Shown: piece after piece, positions 7,732 through 16,499 of the stretch
Layout of the letters: the number at the start of each line of letters is the position of its first letter
How positions within the stretch are numbered: the stretch's first letter is position 1
Assembly: GCA_000940995.1 (NCBI GenBank)
Contig: CP005973.1
Coordinates: 1,116,001-1,180,000 of the forward strand
From: Photobacterium gaetbulicola Gung47
GTDB taxonomy: Bacteria > Pseudomonadota > Gammaproteobacteria > Enterobacterales > Vibrionaceae
DNA: 64,000 bases
Direction of reading: 5' to 3'
Notes under the pieces: generated by a model
Database searches by the model: none
Told to the model about the DNA's origin: nothing
Seen by the model: the letters and a program-made list of their open reading frames with translations, nothing else
Made by a program: the position numbers and the translations under genes

Positions 7732-9168
7732 CTATCCCGCATTACAGTGCACCAGTTGTCGCTTGTTCGACTCGGCCCGTAATTCACATCGCGATTTATC
7801 CCACAAAAAGCCAGGTGGGAGTCGCCCTTTCTCCACCACAAAAAATACATCTTCCGCAGGTTCCGCCAATAAAGTCGGCAAAGGGGCTTGGTTTAGTTTT
7901 GCTTTTCCAACAGAGTAGAACTGCGCTGAAAAAGGTCGCTTGTCGATATAAATCAATTCGCTATTTTCTTTTTCTACCTGCTTTACCCACTGAGAAAGCA
8001 ATACTTTCTCTGATTCTTTCCCGGCTAAGTTATTGGCCAATAATATCGTGGCAACTACTAACAGCCCGGGAGTAATCAAACCGAACTTGAAGACCTTGTC
8101 AGAAAGTGGCCTTTGACTATGGTAGCCCGCGACCAATAAGCCAAGAGCAGGCAAACCCGGCATCACGTAACTAGGCAAAATATTACCCGCCATAGTGAAA
8201 AGCAGCATTGGGGACAGCATCCAGCACCACAGGTAACCCATATAACCCTCGGAACTTTGAACGACCTCTCCCCCCTCACGGAATAAACGGATGATCTGAT
8301 AGAGCAAAACTGGCGCCCATGGCAAGGCGGCTAAAAACCAGAATACCCAGATAGTCCCTCTTATTTCGTCATGGGCTGAGCCGTACAAGTCTCCTTCCCA
8401 CCCACTAACGACGAAACGCTTGATATGTTCACCAACAATAAAATAATTAATGAAACCCGGCGTCTTCCATTCAGCCAGGATGTACCATGGCAAAGAAATA
8501 ACTAGGAAGACAACTACCCCCCCTTTCCAAGGTAAGCATGAAGGGATACGGCGCCATCTTTGCTCCTGAGCCAGCCACATCACCAAGCTTATCCCCACAA
8601 GCACCAGTGTCAGCGGTCCTTTTGCCAGCATCCCGATGGCCAAGCCAACAAAGAACAGATACCCCCATAGTCGACTGGCTTTTTCCCAGGCCAACCAAAA
8701 GCTGACCATACTCATGGTCACCGCAAACGTCAGGGCAGTATCGGTCATAACAGCGCCTGATATGACAATAAATGCGGTGGTTGTAGATAAAATAGCGACA
8801 GCCAGCCATGCCTCATTCTTTGTCCGTACTTTTGCAGCTAGTAGCCAAGTGATGATCAATATCGCAATTCCAACCGCAAGATGGGGCACCCGAGCCGCGA
8901 ACTCATTCACTCCCATCAGCTCAAATCCACCAGCACTCAGCCAGGAAAACAACGGAGGCTTTCCCCAGAAAGGCACGTTATAGTCAAACATCGGGGTGAT
9001 CCAGTTGCCTGTCTCACTCATGATTCGCGCCATTTCACCATAACGGGCTTCCGTGGTATCCATCAGCGGATAAAAGCCCAAGGTCGCTAACCTGACAAGT
9101 ACCGTTCCAACGGTAAGCAATATGGCATAGTGGGTCAAAGATAGCTTTGCTTGCGAGTACTGAGTCAT
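7732..9168 (-). CDS. ArnT/PMT-type (GT39) membrane glycosyltransferase
   Basis: A 478-residue polytopic inner-membrane protein of the dolichyl-phosphate-mannose mannosyltransferase/ArnT superfamily. The first periplasmic loop has the key acidic stretch (MDTTEARYGEMARIM, near residue 37) and then PFWGKPPLFSWLS, as in ArnT-like enzymes. About eleven hydrophobic segments follow. A short periplasmic C-terminal domain holds YIDKRPFSAQFYSVG. Such enzymes transfer a sugar from undecaprenyl phosphate to lipid A or another envelope acceptor. Its ATG overlaps the stop of the upstream GT2 gene by four bases, so the two are coupled. The sugar and the acceptor are not known. Confidence 0.88.
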   Translation of the reverse strand: MTQYSQAKLSLTHYAILLTVGTVLVRLATLGFYPLMDTTEARYGEMARIMSETGNWITPMFDYNVPFWGKPPLFSWLSAGGFELMGVNEFAARVPHLAVGIAILIITWLLAAKVRTKNEAWLAVAILSTTTAFIVISGAVMTDTALTFAVTMSMVSFWLAWEKASRLWGYLFFVGLAIGMLAKGPLTLVLVGISLVMWLAQEQRWRRIPSCLPWKGGVVVFLVISLPWYILAEWKTPGFINYFIVGEHIKRFVVSGWEGDLYGSAHDEIRGTIWVFWFLAALPWAPVLLYQIIRLFREGGEVVQSSEGYMGYLWCWMLSPMLLFTMAGNILPSYVMPGLPALGLLVAGYHSQRPLSDKVFKFGLITPGLLVVATILLANNLAGKESEKVLLSQWVKQVEKENSELIYIDKRPFSAQFYSVGKAKLNQAPLPTLLAEPAEDVFFVVEKGRLPPGFLWDKSRCELRAESNKRQLVHCNAG

Positions 9169-10184
9169 GCCTGAACTTCCTCTGGAACAACAGAAGGCAC
9201 GGTCTGTTTCTCTTCCATCACAACAAACAGCGGTCTCTGCTTGGCCTCAATAAATAAGCGGCCTACATATTCCCCCATCAAACCGATGGACAGCAGCTGT
9301 ACCCCGCCAACCAGCAGAACAACAATCATCATGGATGGATAACCGGCAACGGGATCACCCCAGAGTAAGGTTTTTGCAAGAACAATCATCGCCAAAAGCA
9401 TGGCGGAAAAGGAAGTAATCAGTCCCGCCCCTGTTGCAATGCGTAATGGCCGGGTACTGAATGAGGTAATCCCCTCAAATGCAAGATGCATCAGCTTACG
9501 GTAATTCCATTTTGTTTCACCCGCCAAGCGCGGATCTCGGTCGAATTGAAGCGTTATCCGCTTAAAACCCGGCCAGGCAAATAAACCCTTCATGAACCGA
9601 GTTCGTTCTGGAAGTTTATTGATTTCATCAATAACGCGACGGTTAATCAGGCGAAAGTCCCCGACGTTCTCTGGTATAGGAATATCACTGAGTCGGTTAA
9701 TTAACCGATAAAAAGCCGCAGCGGTAAAACGCTTGAGCCATCCCTCTCCCTGGCGGCTGCCGCGCTGCATATCAACGACATCGTATCCAGCTTGCCACTG
9801 GGCCACCATCTCAGGGATCAACTCAGGAGGATCTTGTAAATCGGCATCAATTAACACCGCCGCTTCCCCTGTCGCCGCCTTTAATCCCGCACTCATTGCG
9901 GCCTCTTTGCCAAAATTTCGGCTAAGGCGAATTGATTTCACACTGTGGTAAGCGCTACGGAGGTGACTGGCTTTTTTCCAGCTGCTGTCAGTGCTACCGT
10001 CATCGACATAAATGATTTCGCAGTGTTTGCCTAATTCATCCAGCGCTTTGCTCACCCTATGGTGGCAACGGCTGATGACCTCCTGCTCGTTGTACATGGG
10101 AATGATGACTGTAATGAACGGGGTTTGTTGCCTAAAAAATGACTGCCGCTCCCTGTGCTGGGACAAAACCGTAATGGAAGACAT
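9165..10184 (-). CDS. GT2 polyprenyl-phosphate glycosyltransferase (GtrB/ArnC/DPM1-like)
   Basis: 339 residues. The N-terminal GT-A domain shows ITVIIPMYNEQEVI, YVDDGSTDSSW and the metal-binding DADLQDPPE near residue 115. Two C-terminal membrane helices (about 240-262 and 275-300) end in LMGEYVGRLFIEAKQRP, the usual signature of GtrB-like enzymes. The expected reaction is transfer of a sugar from its nucleotide to undecaprenyl phosphate on the cytoplasmic face. GAGGTGAG precedes the ATG. It heads an operon with the GT39 gene and is divergent from a two-component system 170 bases away, which may control it. Confidence 0.9.
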   Translation of the reverse strand: MSSITVLSQHRERQSFFRQQTPFITVIIPMYNEQEVISRCHHRVSKALDELGKHCEIIYVDDGSTDSSWKKASHLRSAYHSVKSIRLSRNFGKEAAMSAGLKAATGEAAVLIDADLQDPPELIPEMVAQWQAGYDVVDMQRGSRQGEGWLKRFTAAAFYRLINRLSDIPIPENVGDFRLINRRVIDEINKLPERTRFMKGLFAWPGFKRITLQFDRDPRLAGETKWNYRKLMHLAFEGITSFSTRPLRIATGAGLITSFSAMLLAMIVLAKTLLWGDPVAGYPSMMIVVLLVGGVQLLSIGLMGEYVGRLFIEAKQRPLFVVMEEKQTVPSVVPEEVQA

Positions 10185-10352
10185 CGCTCACCTCAAAATG
10201 GCATAAGAAAACTAGTGAGCACTAGGGTATTAAAAGGCATGTCAGAAAAAGGTCATTGACACTTTTTTCACTCATTGTTGTCCATGATAATGTGTTACGC
10301 AGAGGGTCATTCTACTAGGATACCGCTTCTTTCATTTTGTTTAGGTACCTTC

Positions 10353-11033
10353 ATGAAATTACTATTGGTTGAAGATCATCAAGATATTGCTGGCGTCATT
10401 TTTGATTTCTTTGAACTAAAAGGCTACACACTTGATTATGCCAGCAATGGCCAACACGGCTTTGAGCTTGGTAGCAGCGATCATTACGACCTTATTATCC
10501 TTGATGTTATGTTACATAAGATGGATGGCTTCCAAGTGTGTCAAAAATTACGAGAGCGTGGCATTGATACGCCGATCCTAATGCTAACGGCCCGAGATAC
10601 CCGCGAAGATACCTTAGAAGGTTTTTCCCATGGGGCAGACGATTATCTGGTTAAACCGTTTGATCTGGATATTTTAGAAGCCCGTATCAAAGCACTTACC
10701 CGCCGTCGCATGGGAGAAACGGCATTGGCCCAACTGAGTTTTGGCGAAATGACTCTTGATCTAAGCTCGCATACGGTCGAGCGAGGAAACTGCAGCTTTG
10801 CCCTTAACCCAACCCTGTTTACTATCCTCAAGTTGCTAATGATCAAGGCACCTAAGGTCGTGAGCAAGCAGGAATTAATAGCGGCCTTGTGGGGCGACAA
10901 TGAGCCTGAAGGTAATGTACTGAGAAGCCATATCTACCAATTACGCCACCAAATCGATAAACCCTTCAAGCGTGCATATATCAAAAATGTCCCTAAGGTG
11001 GGCTACCAATTGGTTGATGAGGATGAACTGTGA
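10353..11033 (+). CDS. OmpR-family response regulator
   Basis: 226 residues. The receiver domain (1-118) has acidic pair E/D near residues 8-9, phospho-acceptor D51 in IILDVMLHKMDGF and K near 100 in YLVKPFD. A winged-helix DNA-binding domain follows (about 130-222) with the wing ending NVPKVGYQLVDE. The ATG at 10353 starts MKLLLVEDHQD, as in the family. AGGT lies before it; a longer frame from 10275 would add 26 unlike residues. Its stop overlaps the kinase start (GTGA). Its position between lipid-sugar genes on both sides suggests that it regulates surface glycan modification. Confidence 0.93.
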   Translation: MKLLLVEDHQDIAGVIFDFFELKGYTLDYASNGQHGFELGSSDHYDLIILDVMLHKMDGFQVCQKLRERGIDTPILMLTARDTREDTLEGFSHGADDYLVKPFDLDILEARIKALTRRRMGETALAQLSFGEMTLDLSSHTVERGNCSFALNPTLFTILKLLMIKAPKVVSKQELIAALWGDNEPEGNVLRSHIYQLRHQIDKPFKRAYIKNVPKVGYQLVDEDEL

Positions 11034-12331
11034 AGCAACAATTGAAAACCGTGAAGAGTGCCAAGCAGCTGACGGTAACCTATTTTTCGATCATCGCTTT
11101 TGCCATCATCACCCTGCACTTTTCCCTGCTTGATGCCACTTTGGAAGATTTTGAACAAATTAACGCCAATAACAGGCTACAGCATGCTAAAGCCGTTGCC
11201 GAAGAAGTATTGCAGGAGCAGAGCAACATCACACAATTTGCTATCCCCCCTTTTACCCATGCTTACCTGGATCCTAAGCTGCTCCCTCCGCAAGTCCGTT
11301 TCCCTGAAAATACCCCATGGGACAAAGCTTTTGAAATCAGGAGTCAAGGCGCTGATGACACCGAATACTTCGCCATGAAGACCCGTATCACCGACAACAA
11401 GACCGACAAAACCCTCTATTTGTTATTTTCAGATTACATCTACGAAATAAGCGAAGAGCAGGTCTTCCTCAATCAACTAAAGCAACTTGGCATTTCGATT
11501 CTGCTGCTTGTCGTCAGTTTTGTGGTTGTGCTCAAAGCCTCTGCAAGACTGACAAACCCGCTAACCCAGTTGGCCAATGATATTGATTCACGTAACGCCG
11601 GTGATTTATCCCCAATCGCCCCTCCATCTGGGATCAATTCCCGCGAGGTCCTGCAACTGGTCGATAGCTTTAACCTCTATGTCAACCAGATAAATGAATT
11701 GCTCAATCGTGAACGATCTTTCAACCGCTATGCCAGCCACGAATTACGTACGCCACTGATGGTCATGAAAGGTGCAACATCACTGTTGGGGCAATCGGAT
11801 GATCCTGCATTCATTGCTAAACAACAAAAGCGCCTCGAGCAAGCCACTTCTGAAATGAACGATTTCGTTACCACCTTGCTGTCACTGACACGAGAAGAGG
11901 ATATGGATAACATTTCCAGCCGTCAGCTTGACAGGAAAGAGCTCGAGGAAATAGCCAGTGCTCATACCTCATTACTCTCGGGAAAGCATGTTGACTGGTA
12001 TGTCGAAGCCCCTCAGCCAATAGAAATCAAAATGCCTGAGAATGCATTTAAGATCTTACTGGGTAACCTTATTAAAAATGCCTTCGCCTTCACGGAACAA
12101 GGCCATGTCATCATTAGGATGACTCCATCGGCAATTATGGTCGAAGACACTGGCACCGGGTTGAAAAGCAACGAAACAGGCCATAAAGGGTATGGCTTGG
12201 GATTATTAATTGCCGCGGATATCTGCCGGAAATATCACTGGCATCTTCACCACAAGACCAATCAGTATCAAGGTTGCACAGCGACTATCTCATTACAGGC
12301 AAACGAAAAACCCAACGGTCTGACAGAATAA
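11030..12331 (+). CDS. Sensor histidine kinase
   Basis: 433 residues starting with GTG inside the regulator stop. Layout: first membrane helix about 16-36, a periplasmic sensor of about 115 residues, second helix about 152-172, HAMP linker, dimerisation/phospho domain with H237 in YASHELRTPLMVMKG, and an ATPase domain with N-box NLIKNAFAF, G1 VEDTGTG and G2 GYGLGLL. The catalytic set is complete. The periplasmic part has no recognised domain. Its last 47 bases overlap the gtrA-like gene on the other strand, so the two transcripts are antisense at their ends. Confidence 0.92.
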   Translation: MKQQLKTVKSAKQLTVTYFSIIAFAIITLHFSLLDATLEDFEQINANNRLQHAKAVAEEVLQEQSNITQFAIPPFTHAYLDPKLLPPQVRFPENTPWDKAFEIRSQGADDTEYFAMKTRITDNKTDKTLYLLFSDYIYEISEEQVFLNQLKQLGISILLLVVSFVVVLKASARLTNPLTQLANDIDSRNAGDLSPIAPPSGINSREVLQLVDSFNLYVNQINELLNRERSFNRYASHELRTPLMVMKGATSLLGQSDDPAFIAKQQKRLEQATSEMNDFVTTLLSLTREEDMDNISSRQLDRKELEEIASAHTSLLSGKHVDWYVEAPQPIEIKMPENAFKILLGNLIKNAFAFTEQGHVIIRMTPSAIMVEDTGTGLKSNETGHKGYGLGLLIAADICRKYHWHLHHKTNQYQGCTATISLQANEKPNGLTE

Positions 12332-12722
12332 AATTAACCCCCATACCAAGCAGTATCCCGGGTACCATCGCCAAGTAAGGCCACCACATAGCACTATCTA
12401 TAGGTATCAATGAAGTGGTGGCCTGCTCAAGACCAGTGTTCATCAACAACCAGTAGCAACCCCAGTTAGGTAAAAAACCGACACAAGATGCACTCAAGAA
12501 CTGCAACCATTGCTGAACAGAAGGGCGACTCAGCGCTTGGTCAAATGTGAAGTGCCGATTGAACCACCAGTTTGAACTCGCTGCAATCCAAAAGGCAATC
12601 GCCCTTGCCAACTCAACCGCTACAAACCTCGATAACGTGTATGTGGCAATCACATCAACCAGGAAACCACCTGCACCAACCACGGCAAACTTTAAAAAGC
12701 GTTTATTTTTCAAAGAACTCAA
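12285..12722 (-). CDS. GtrA family membrane protein
   Basis: 145 residues with four hydrophobic segments. It begins KFAVVGAGGFLVDVIATYTL, then SSNWWFNRHFTF, the hallmark of GtrA. It ends with FILSDRWVFR. GtrA proteins are thought to move undecaprenyl-phosphate-linked sugars across the inner membrane. With the GT2 and GT39 enzymes nearby, it would complete a charge-flip-transfer set. The start is TTG at 12722, since no in-frame ATG precedes the domain; the ribosome site is poor, so the start is uncertain. Its 3' end overlaps the kinase gene by 47 bases. Confidence 0.85.
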   Translation of the reverse strand: MSSLKNKRFLKFAVVGAGGFLVDVIATYTLSRFVAVELARAIAFWIAASSNWWFNRHFTFDQALSRPSVQQWLQFLSASCVGFLPNWGCYWLLMNTGLEQATTSLIPIDSAMWWPYLAMVPGILLGMGVNFILSDRWVFRLPVMR

Positions 12723-12837
12723 ATCATCTAGCCCAATGACGTCATTAATCGGTTGAGGATAGCAACCGTAAAGTCAAAAAAGTGTCCAAATTCATTTTGC
12801 GCTGGCAGGAAAAGACTTTTTTTTCACTCATTGTAGG

Positions 12838-12843
12838 TATAAT
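12838..12843 (+). promoter_or_regulatory. Probable -10 element for the popT gene
   Basis: A perfect TATAAT about 40 bases before the ATG at 12883. The -35 region is T-rich and not well matched. A short leader would follow. Confidence 0.5.
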
Positions 12844-12882
12844 AGCGCCAGTTTATTTCTCATCGGTAACAAACGGAAAAGT

Positions 12883-13794
12883 ATGAGCAAAGTGTTTACT
12901 TTCCTAAAAGGGATGGCAATGGGAGCGGCTGATGTCGTACCCGGCGTCTCTGGCGGAACCATCGCATTTATTACAGGCATTTACGACACACTTCTTGAAA
13001 GCATTCGCCGTGTAAACCCAAGCTTGATCGGCATTTGGCGTAAAGAGGGGTTCAAAGCTGCCTTTGAGCATATTAACGGCACCTTCCTGATCTTGTTGCT
13101 GTCGGGGATCCTGACCAGCATCTTTACCCTGGCCCGTTTTATAACTTGGATGCTCCACACCCATCCGATACCTCTATGGTCATTCTTCTTTGGGCTGATC
13201 ATTATTTCGGTGATCCATATGTTCAAGCAGATCAGCAAGTGGGGCTTAACGCGCCTGCTCTCGGTTACCGCCGGAGCGGCTTTTGCCTATGGTATTACCG
13301 TTTTGCACCCACTAACATTGGAGCCGACCTACTTCAACATCCTACTGGCCGGTTCTATCGCCATTTGTGCCATGATTTTACCGGGGATATCAGGTAGCTT
13401 TATCCTGCTACTACTTGGTATGTACGCACCCATTCTTGGTGCGGCAAAATCACTGGATATTGTTACATTGGGCTTGTTTGCCTGTGGCTGTGCCATTGGT
13501 CTTCTGACTTTCTCCCATGTTCTATCGTGGGTATTGCGGAACTACCGTGATATCGCGCTGACTTTCCTTACTGGTTTGATGATTGGTACCTTGAGCAAAA
13601 TTTGGCCATGGAAAGAGACATTAACTTGGCGCACCAATTCCAGCGGTGAACAAATTCCTCTACTTGAACAAAACCTATCGCCTTTCAGCTTTGAGCATGT
13701 GACAGGACAACCAGCCCTGCTTGGCTATGCCATCGTTGCAATGCTGCTGGGAATCGGCTTAGTCTGGGGACTGGAAAAAGTCGCAGACAAATAG
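12883..13794 (+). CDS. popT: DUF368 / PopT-family undecaprenyl-phosphate translocase
   Basis: 303-residue polytopic membrane protein. The two repeated DUF368 signatures are clear: ADVVPGVSGGTIAFITGIYD at about residues 11-30, and AMILPGISGSFILLLLGMYA at about 164-183, an internal repeat. The family was shown in Vibrio cholerae (PopT) to return undecaprenyl phosphate across the inner membrane; this transfer of function is by family only. It is divergent from gtrA and close to other enzymes using the same lipid carrier. It has a near-perfect -10 box upstream and a strong terminator downstream. Confidence 0.9.
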   Translation: MSKVFTFLKGMAMGAADVVPGVSGGTIAFITGIYDTLLESIRRVNPSLIGIWRKEGFKAAFEHINGTFLILLLSGILTSIFTLARFITWMLHTHPIPLWSFFFGLIIISVIHMFKQISKWGLTRLLSVTAGAAFAYGITVLHPLTLEPTYFNILLAGSIAICAMILPGISGSFILLLLGMYAPILGAAKSLDIVTLGLFACGCAIGLLTFSHVLSWVLRNYRDIALTFLTGLMIGTLSKIWPWKETLTWRTNSSGEQIPLLEQNLSPFSFEHVTGQPALLGYAIVAMLLGIGLVWGLEKVADK

Positions 13795-13800
13795 CGACAG

Positions 13801-13828
13801 AAAAGCCGCCAAAATGGCGGCTTTTTAT
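13801..13828. terminator. Bidirectional rho-independent terminator
   Basis: AAAAGCCGCC and GGCGGCTTTTT arms with an AAAAT loop, between the convergent popT and asparaginase genes. Confidence 0.88.
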
Positions 13829-13857
13829 CATTTTTATCTTATCTCGAAAGAGGTTGC

Positions 13858-14925
13858 TTAGTAGTACTGGAACATCTTCTGAACGTCTTGGTAGTTCTGA
13901 GTTTGCGTCAGAGAAAGCATTAGTAGAATACGGGCTTTCTGCGGATTCAGAGACCCCGCAGCCACAAATCCATATTTGTCATCGTCAACCTCTGCATCCA
14001 AGGTTGTTGAACCAGAAGGCGTACGTGAACTGCGTACTACCATAGTGCCGTCTTTACTTGCTTTAGCCAGCTCATCAAAAATGGTGTGGTACATATTACC
14101 GTTACCTACCCCAGCACTGACGATACCGTCATAGTTTGCTTCCATCATGGCTTTCACTGGCAGTGCCGATGCATTGGCGTAGTTATAGACAATGCCGACT
14201 TTCGGTAGGCTATCGACTTTTGAAATATCAAAGACGGTTTCTGTTGTGTGCTTGCGCTCTGGGCTGCGCTGATACTTCACGTCACCATTATGAATGTAAC
14301 CCAATGCACCTGTATTTGGTGATTGGAATGTGTTGACTGATGTGGTATTGGTCTTGGTTACATCGCGAGCATCGAACACTGTATCATTCATTGCAACTAA
14401 TACGCCGCGGCCAGCCGATTCAGTATCCGTAGCCGTTACCACAGCGTTGTACAAGTTCACCGGCCCATCAGCACTCATCGCCGTAGACGGACGCATTGCT
14501 CCTACAAGCACCACAGGCTTTTCACTTTTTACTGTCAGATCTAGGAAGTAGGCCGTCTCTTCCATAGTGTCAGTACCGTGGGTAATGACAACACCGTCAA
14601 CATCATCTTTTGCTAGAAGCTCGTTAACGCGTTTTGCCAGTGTCAGCCACACTTCATCATTCATGTCTTGTGAACCGATGCTGACAACTTGCTCACCAGA
14701 GATGTCTGCTAACTTAGTCATCTCAGGGACTGCATCAATCAGCGCATCGACCCCAACCTTACCTGATGTGTAGTTTGACTCGGTGCTAGATTGGCCTGCC
14801 CCCGCAATGGTACCGCCCGTTGCCAATATCTTGATATTAGGCAAATCGCCAGCAAAGCTCATTGAGCTCAAACACATACCAGCTAAGAACATACCTACTG
14901 AAACAGCATTCTTCTTCATTTTCAT
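13858..14925 (-). CDS. ansB: Periplasmic L-asparaginase II
   Basis: Hydrolyses L-asparagine to aspartate and ammonia in the periplasm. A signal peptide covers residues 1-25 (cleavage SFA-GD). The first catalytic threonine is T39 in LATGGTIAGAG. The second catalytic block is VITHGTDTMEETAYFL, followed by GAMRPSTAMSADGPVNLY. Its 355 residues fit type II enzymes. Upstream bases 14994-15009 hold a CRP-like palindrome at a spacing suited to activation. E. coli ansB is known to be under CRP and FNR control; here that is inference. Monocistronic. Confidence 0.95.
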   Translation of the reverse strand: MKMKKNAVSVGMFLAGMCLSSMSFAGDLPNIKILATGGTIAGAGQSSTESNYTSGKVGVDALIDAVPEMTKLADISGEQVVSIGSQDMNDEVWLTLAKRVNELLAKDDVDGVVITHGTDTMEETAYFLDLTVKSEKPVVLVGAMRPSTAMSADGPVNLYNAVVTATDTESAGRGVLVAMNDTVFDARDVTKTNTTSVNTFQSPNTGALGYIHNGDVKYQRSPERKHTTETVFDISKVDSLPKVGIVYNYANASALPVKAMMEANYDGIVSAGVGNGNMYHTIFDELAKASKDGTMVVRSSRTPSGSTTLDAEVDDDKYGFVAAGSLNPQKARILLMLSLTQTQNYQDVQKMFQYY

Positions 14926-14993
14926 TACCTTGTAGTTTTTTATTTCATCATAAACTTTATGAGTAAGATACTATTCCAAATAGATAATACTTT

Positions 14994-15009
14994 TGTGGTA
15001 TACATCACC
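14994..15009 (-). promoter_or_regulatory. CRP-like site upstream of ansB
   Basis: TGTGG-N6-TCACC, eight of ten matches to TGTGA-N6-TCACA. On the minus strand a TATCTT at 14965-14970 could be the -10 element, which would put the site centre near -42. The rest of the 312-base gap between ansB and the next gene shows nothing further that I can name. Confidence 0.45.
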
Positions 15010-15237
15010 TTTTATAATATTAAAAAAGTGATCCCAATTACACATTGCGCGACTAAGCTCAATCCATTAACTGATTTTCTAAACCTTACAAACAGTTGCC
15101 AACATACCATCACATGATTAACACCAACACCAGCCAAAGGCGAACCCATCCATCACCCTCCTCACAAAATTCAACATCTGTTCGAAATCATTAACCAAGC
15201 CAGTGATATAATTCACAAATACTTGTAATAGAGGCAG

Positions 15238-15732
15238 ATGATACAGCCAGTGGTACGAACAAAACGTTATAGATATGTTTTCTTTGCCCTAGCGGCTTTT
15301 TCAAGCAGCTATGGCTTCTTTCATTATGTGGCTCCTGCTCTTTCTGCTTCTTGGATGAATTTTTCAACAGGCCAAAAAGCTGCCATGTCAGCACAATACT
15401 GTTCATTGGGTAAAGAGGGCTGTGAAATAGCAGGTCGGCACATTAAACTGGACCGAAATATCATCAAGCCTATGGAGCCCGCTAAAGTCCAGGTGAGTTG
15501 GCCCTCCTTACCTTCAAGCACTAAGGCACTCGAACTGACGTTGGAAGGAAGTGAAATGATGATGGGGACTTATCGCCTGTCTTTGCACCGTCAATCAGAT
15601 ACTGATGAGTTTTCAGGAGAGTTGATGCTACCATTTTGTGTATCAGAGGAAATGACCTGGGTTGGTCAAATTACTCCAGCGACGAGTAATTCACAGCAAG
15701 CAGTTTATATATCTGTAAGGATGATGAAGTGA
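15238..15732 (+). CDS. Hypothetical membrane-anchored protein paired with SCO
   Basis: 164 residues: one N-terminal membrane helix (about 12-34) and a periplasmic domain of about 125 residues rich in beta structure. Two cysteines at about 53 and 60 could form a disulfide. I do not recognise the family. The stop overlaps the GTG of the SCO gene by three bases, so translation is coupled. The pairing suggests a part in copper delivery or cytochrome oxidase assembly, but nothing in the protein itself (no Met/His cluster) proves it. Confidence 0.7.
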   Translation: MIQPVVRTKRYRYVFFALAAFSSSYGFFHYVAPALSASWMNFSTGQKAAMSAQYCSLGKEGCEIAGRHIKLDRNIIKPMEPAKVQVSWPSLPSSTKALELTLEGSEMMMGTYRLSLHRQSDTDEFSGELMLPFCVSEEMTWVGQITPATSNSQQAVYISVRMMK

Positions 15733-16322
15733 AATATCAATGGATAATACTCGCACTAGCCCTGACAGCCGGGCTTATCACCAGCATTGTTGTTGATCGA
15801 CAAGCACCTGCACCTCAAACTGGTGCCCCTATCAACTTGCTCAAGAGCGGAAATGAAAGTGTTGACTTGTATGACCCTGATGACCAGCGTATTCGGGTAA
15901 TTTATTTCGGTTATACCCACTGCCCCGATGTTTGCCCGACCTCCTTGGCCGTTCTGTCAGCGGCCCTCAAGCAAATTGACGATCAGCAAATTGATAAGCT
16001 GTGGCCAATTTTTATTACCTTGGATCCTGAACGCGACACACCTGAGAAAAGTGCCCAATATGCACAGTACTTCCATAAAAAAATTATAGGTATGACAGGA
16101 AGTGCCGATCAGACAAAAGCGTTGGCAGAAAAATATGGCGTATTATACATGCGTACGGAGCTGGAAGGGTCAGCATTAGAATATGCGGTTGATCACAGCT
16201 CATACTTTTATTTTCTTCGCGCTGATGGCACATTGGTTGAAAAAGTACAACATACCTTGAACCCGAATATTCTGGTCGACGCCATCAACCGCGTTCTCGC
16301 CGAGGAACACGTCCCGGTGTAA
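15729..16322 (+). CDS. SCO1/SenC family copper/redox protein
   Basis: 197 residues. It has an N-terminal membrane anchor (about 5-22) and a thioredoxin fold in the periplasm. The copper/redox motif is C65 and C69 in YFGYTHCPDVCPTS. The conserved histidine is in AVDHSSYFYFL near residue 151, and ITLDPERDTPE also fits the family. SCO proteins help build the CuA centre of cytochrome c oxidase or act as thiol reductases. It starts with GTG overlapping the stop of its partner. No oxidase genes are in the window, so the target is open. Confidence 0.9.
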   Translation: MKYQWIILALALTAGLITSIVVDRQAPAPQTGAPINLLKSGNESVDLYDPDDQRIRVIYFGYTHCPDVCPTSLAVLSAALKQIDDQQIDKLWPIFITLDPERDTPEKSAQYAQYFHKKIIGMTGSADQTKALAEKYGVLYMRTELEGSALEYAVDHSSYFYFLRADGTLVEKVQHTLNPNILVDAINRVLAEEHVPV

Positions 16323-16342
16323 TTTCCCAATACCGCATAAAT

Positions 16343-16364
16343 AAACCCGCTCAGGCGGGTTTTC
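16343..16364 (+). terminator. Rho-independent terminator after the SCO gene
   Basis: AAACCCGC and GCGGGTTT arms with a TCAG loop followed by T residues. Confidence 0.8.
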
Positions 16365-16499
16365 TCATCTTTGAGAGAAAAAAAGCAGCCTCTTTCTTCA
16401 CTTTCAGCAGCAATTTGCGCAACTTCTGCCATAATGAACTTGCCGACTGAAACTTTTAACAATCAGTCTGTAGTGGCAAACAAAGGAGAAGAAAGAAAA

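Noticed and set aside
15020..15060. Second CRP site upstream of ansB (AAGTGATCCCAATTACAC)
   Set aside because: The half sites are spaced by eight instead of six bases.
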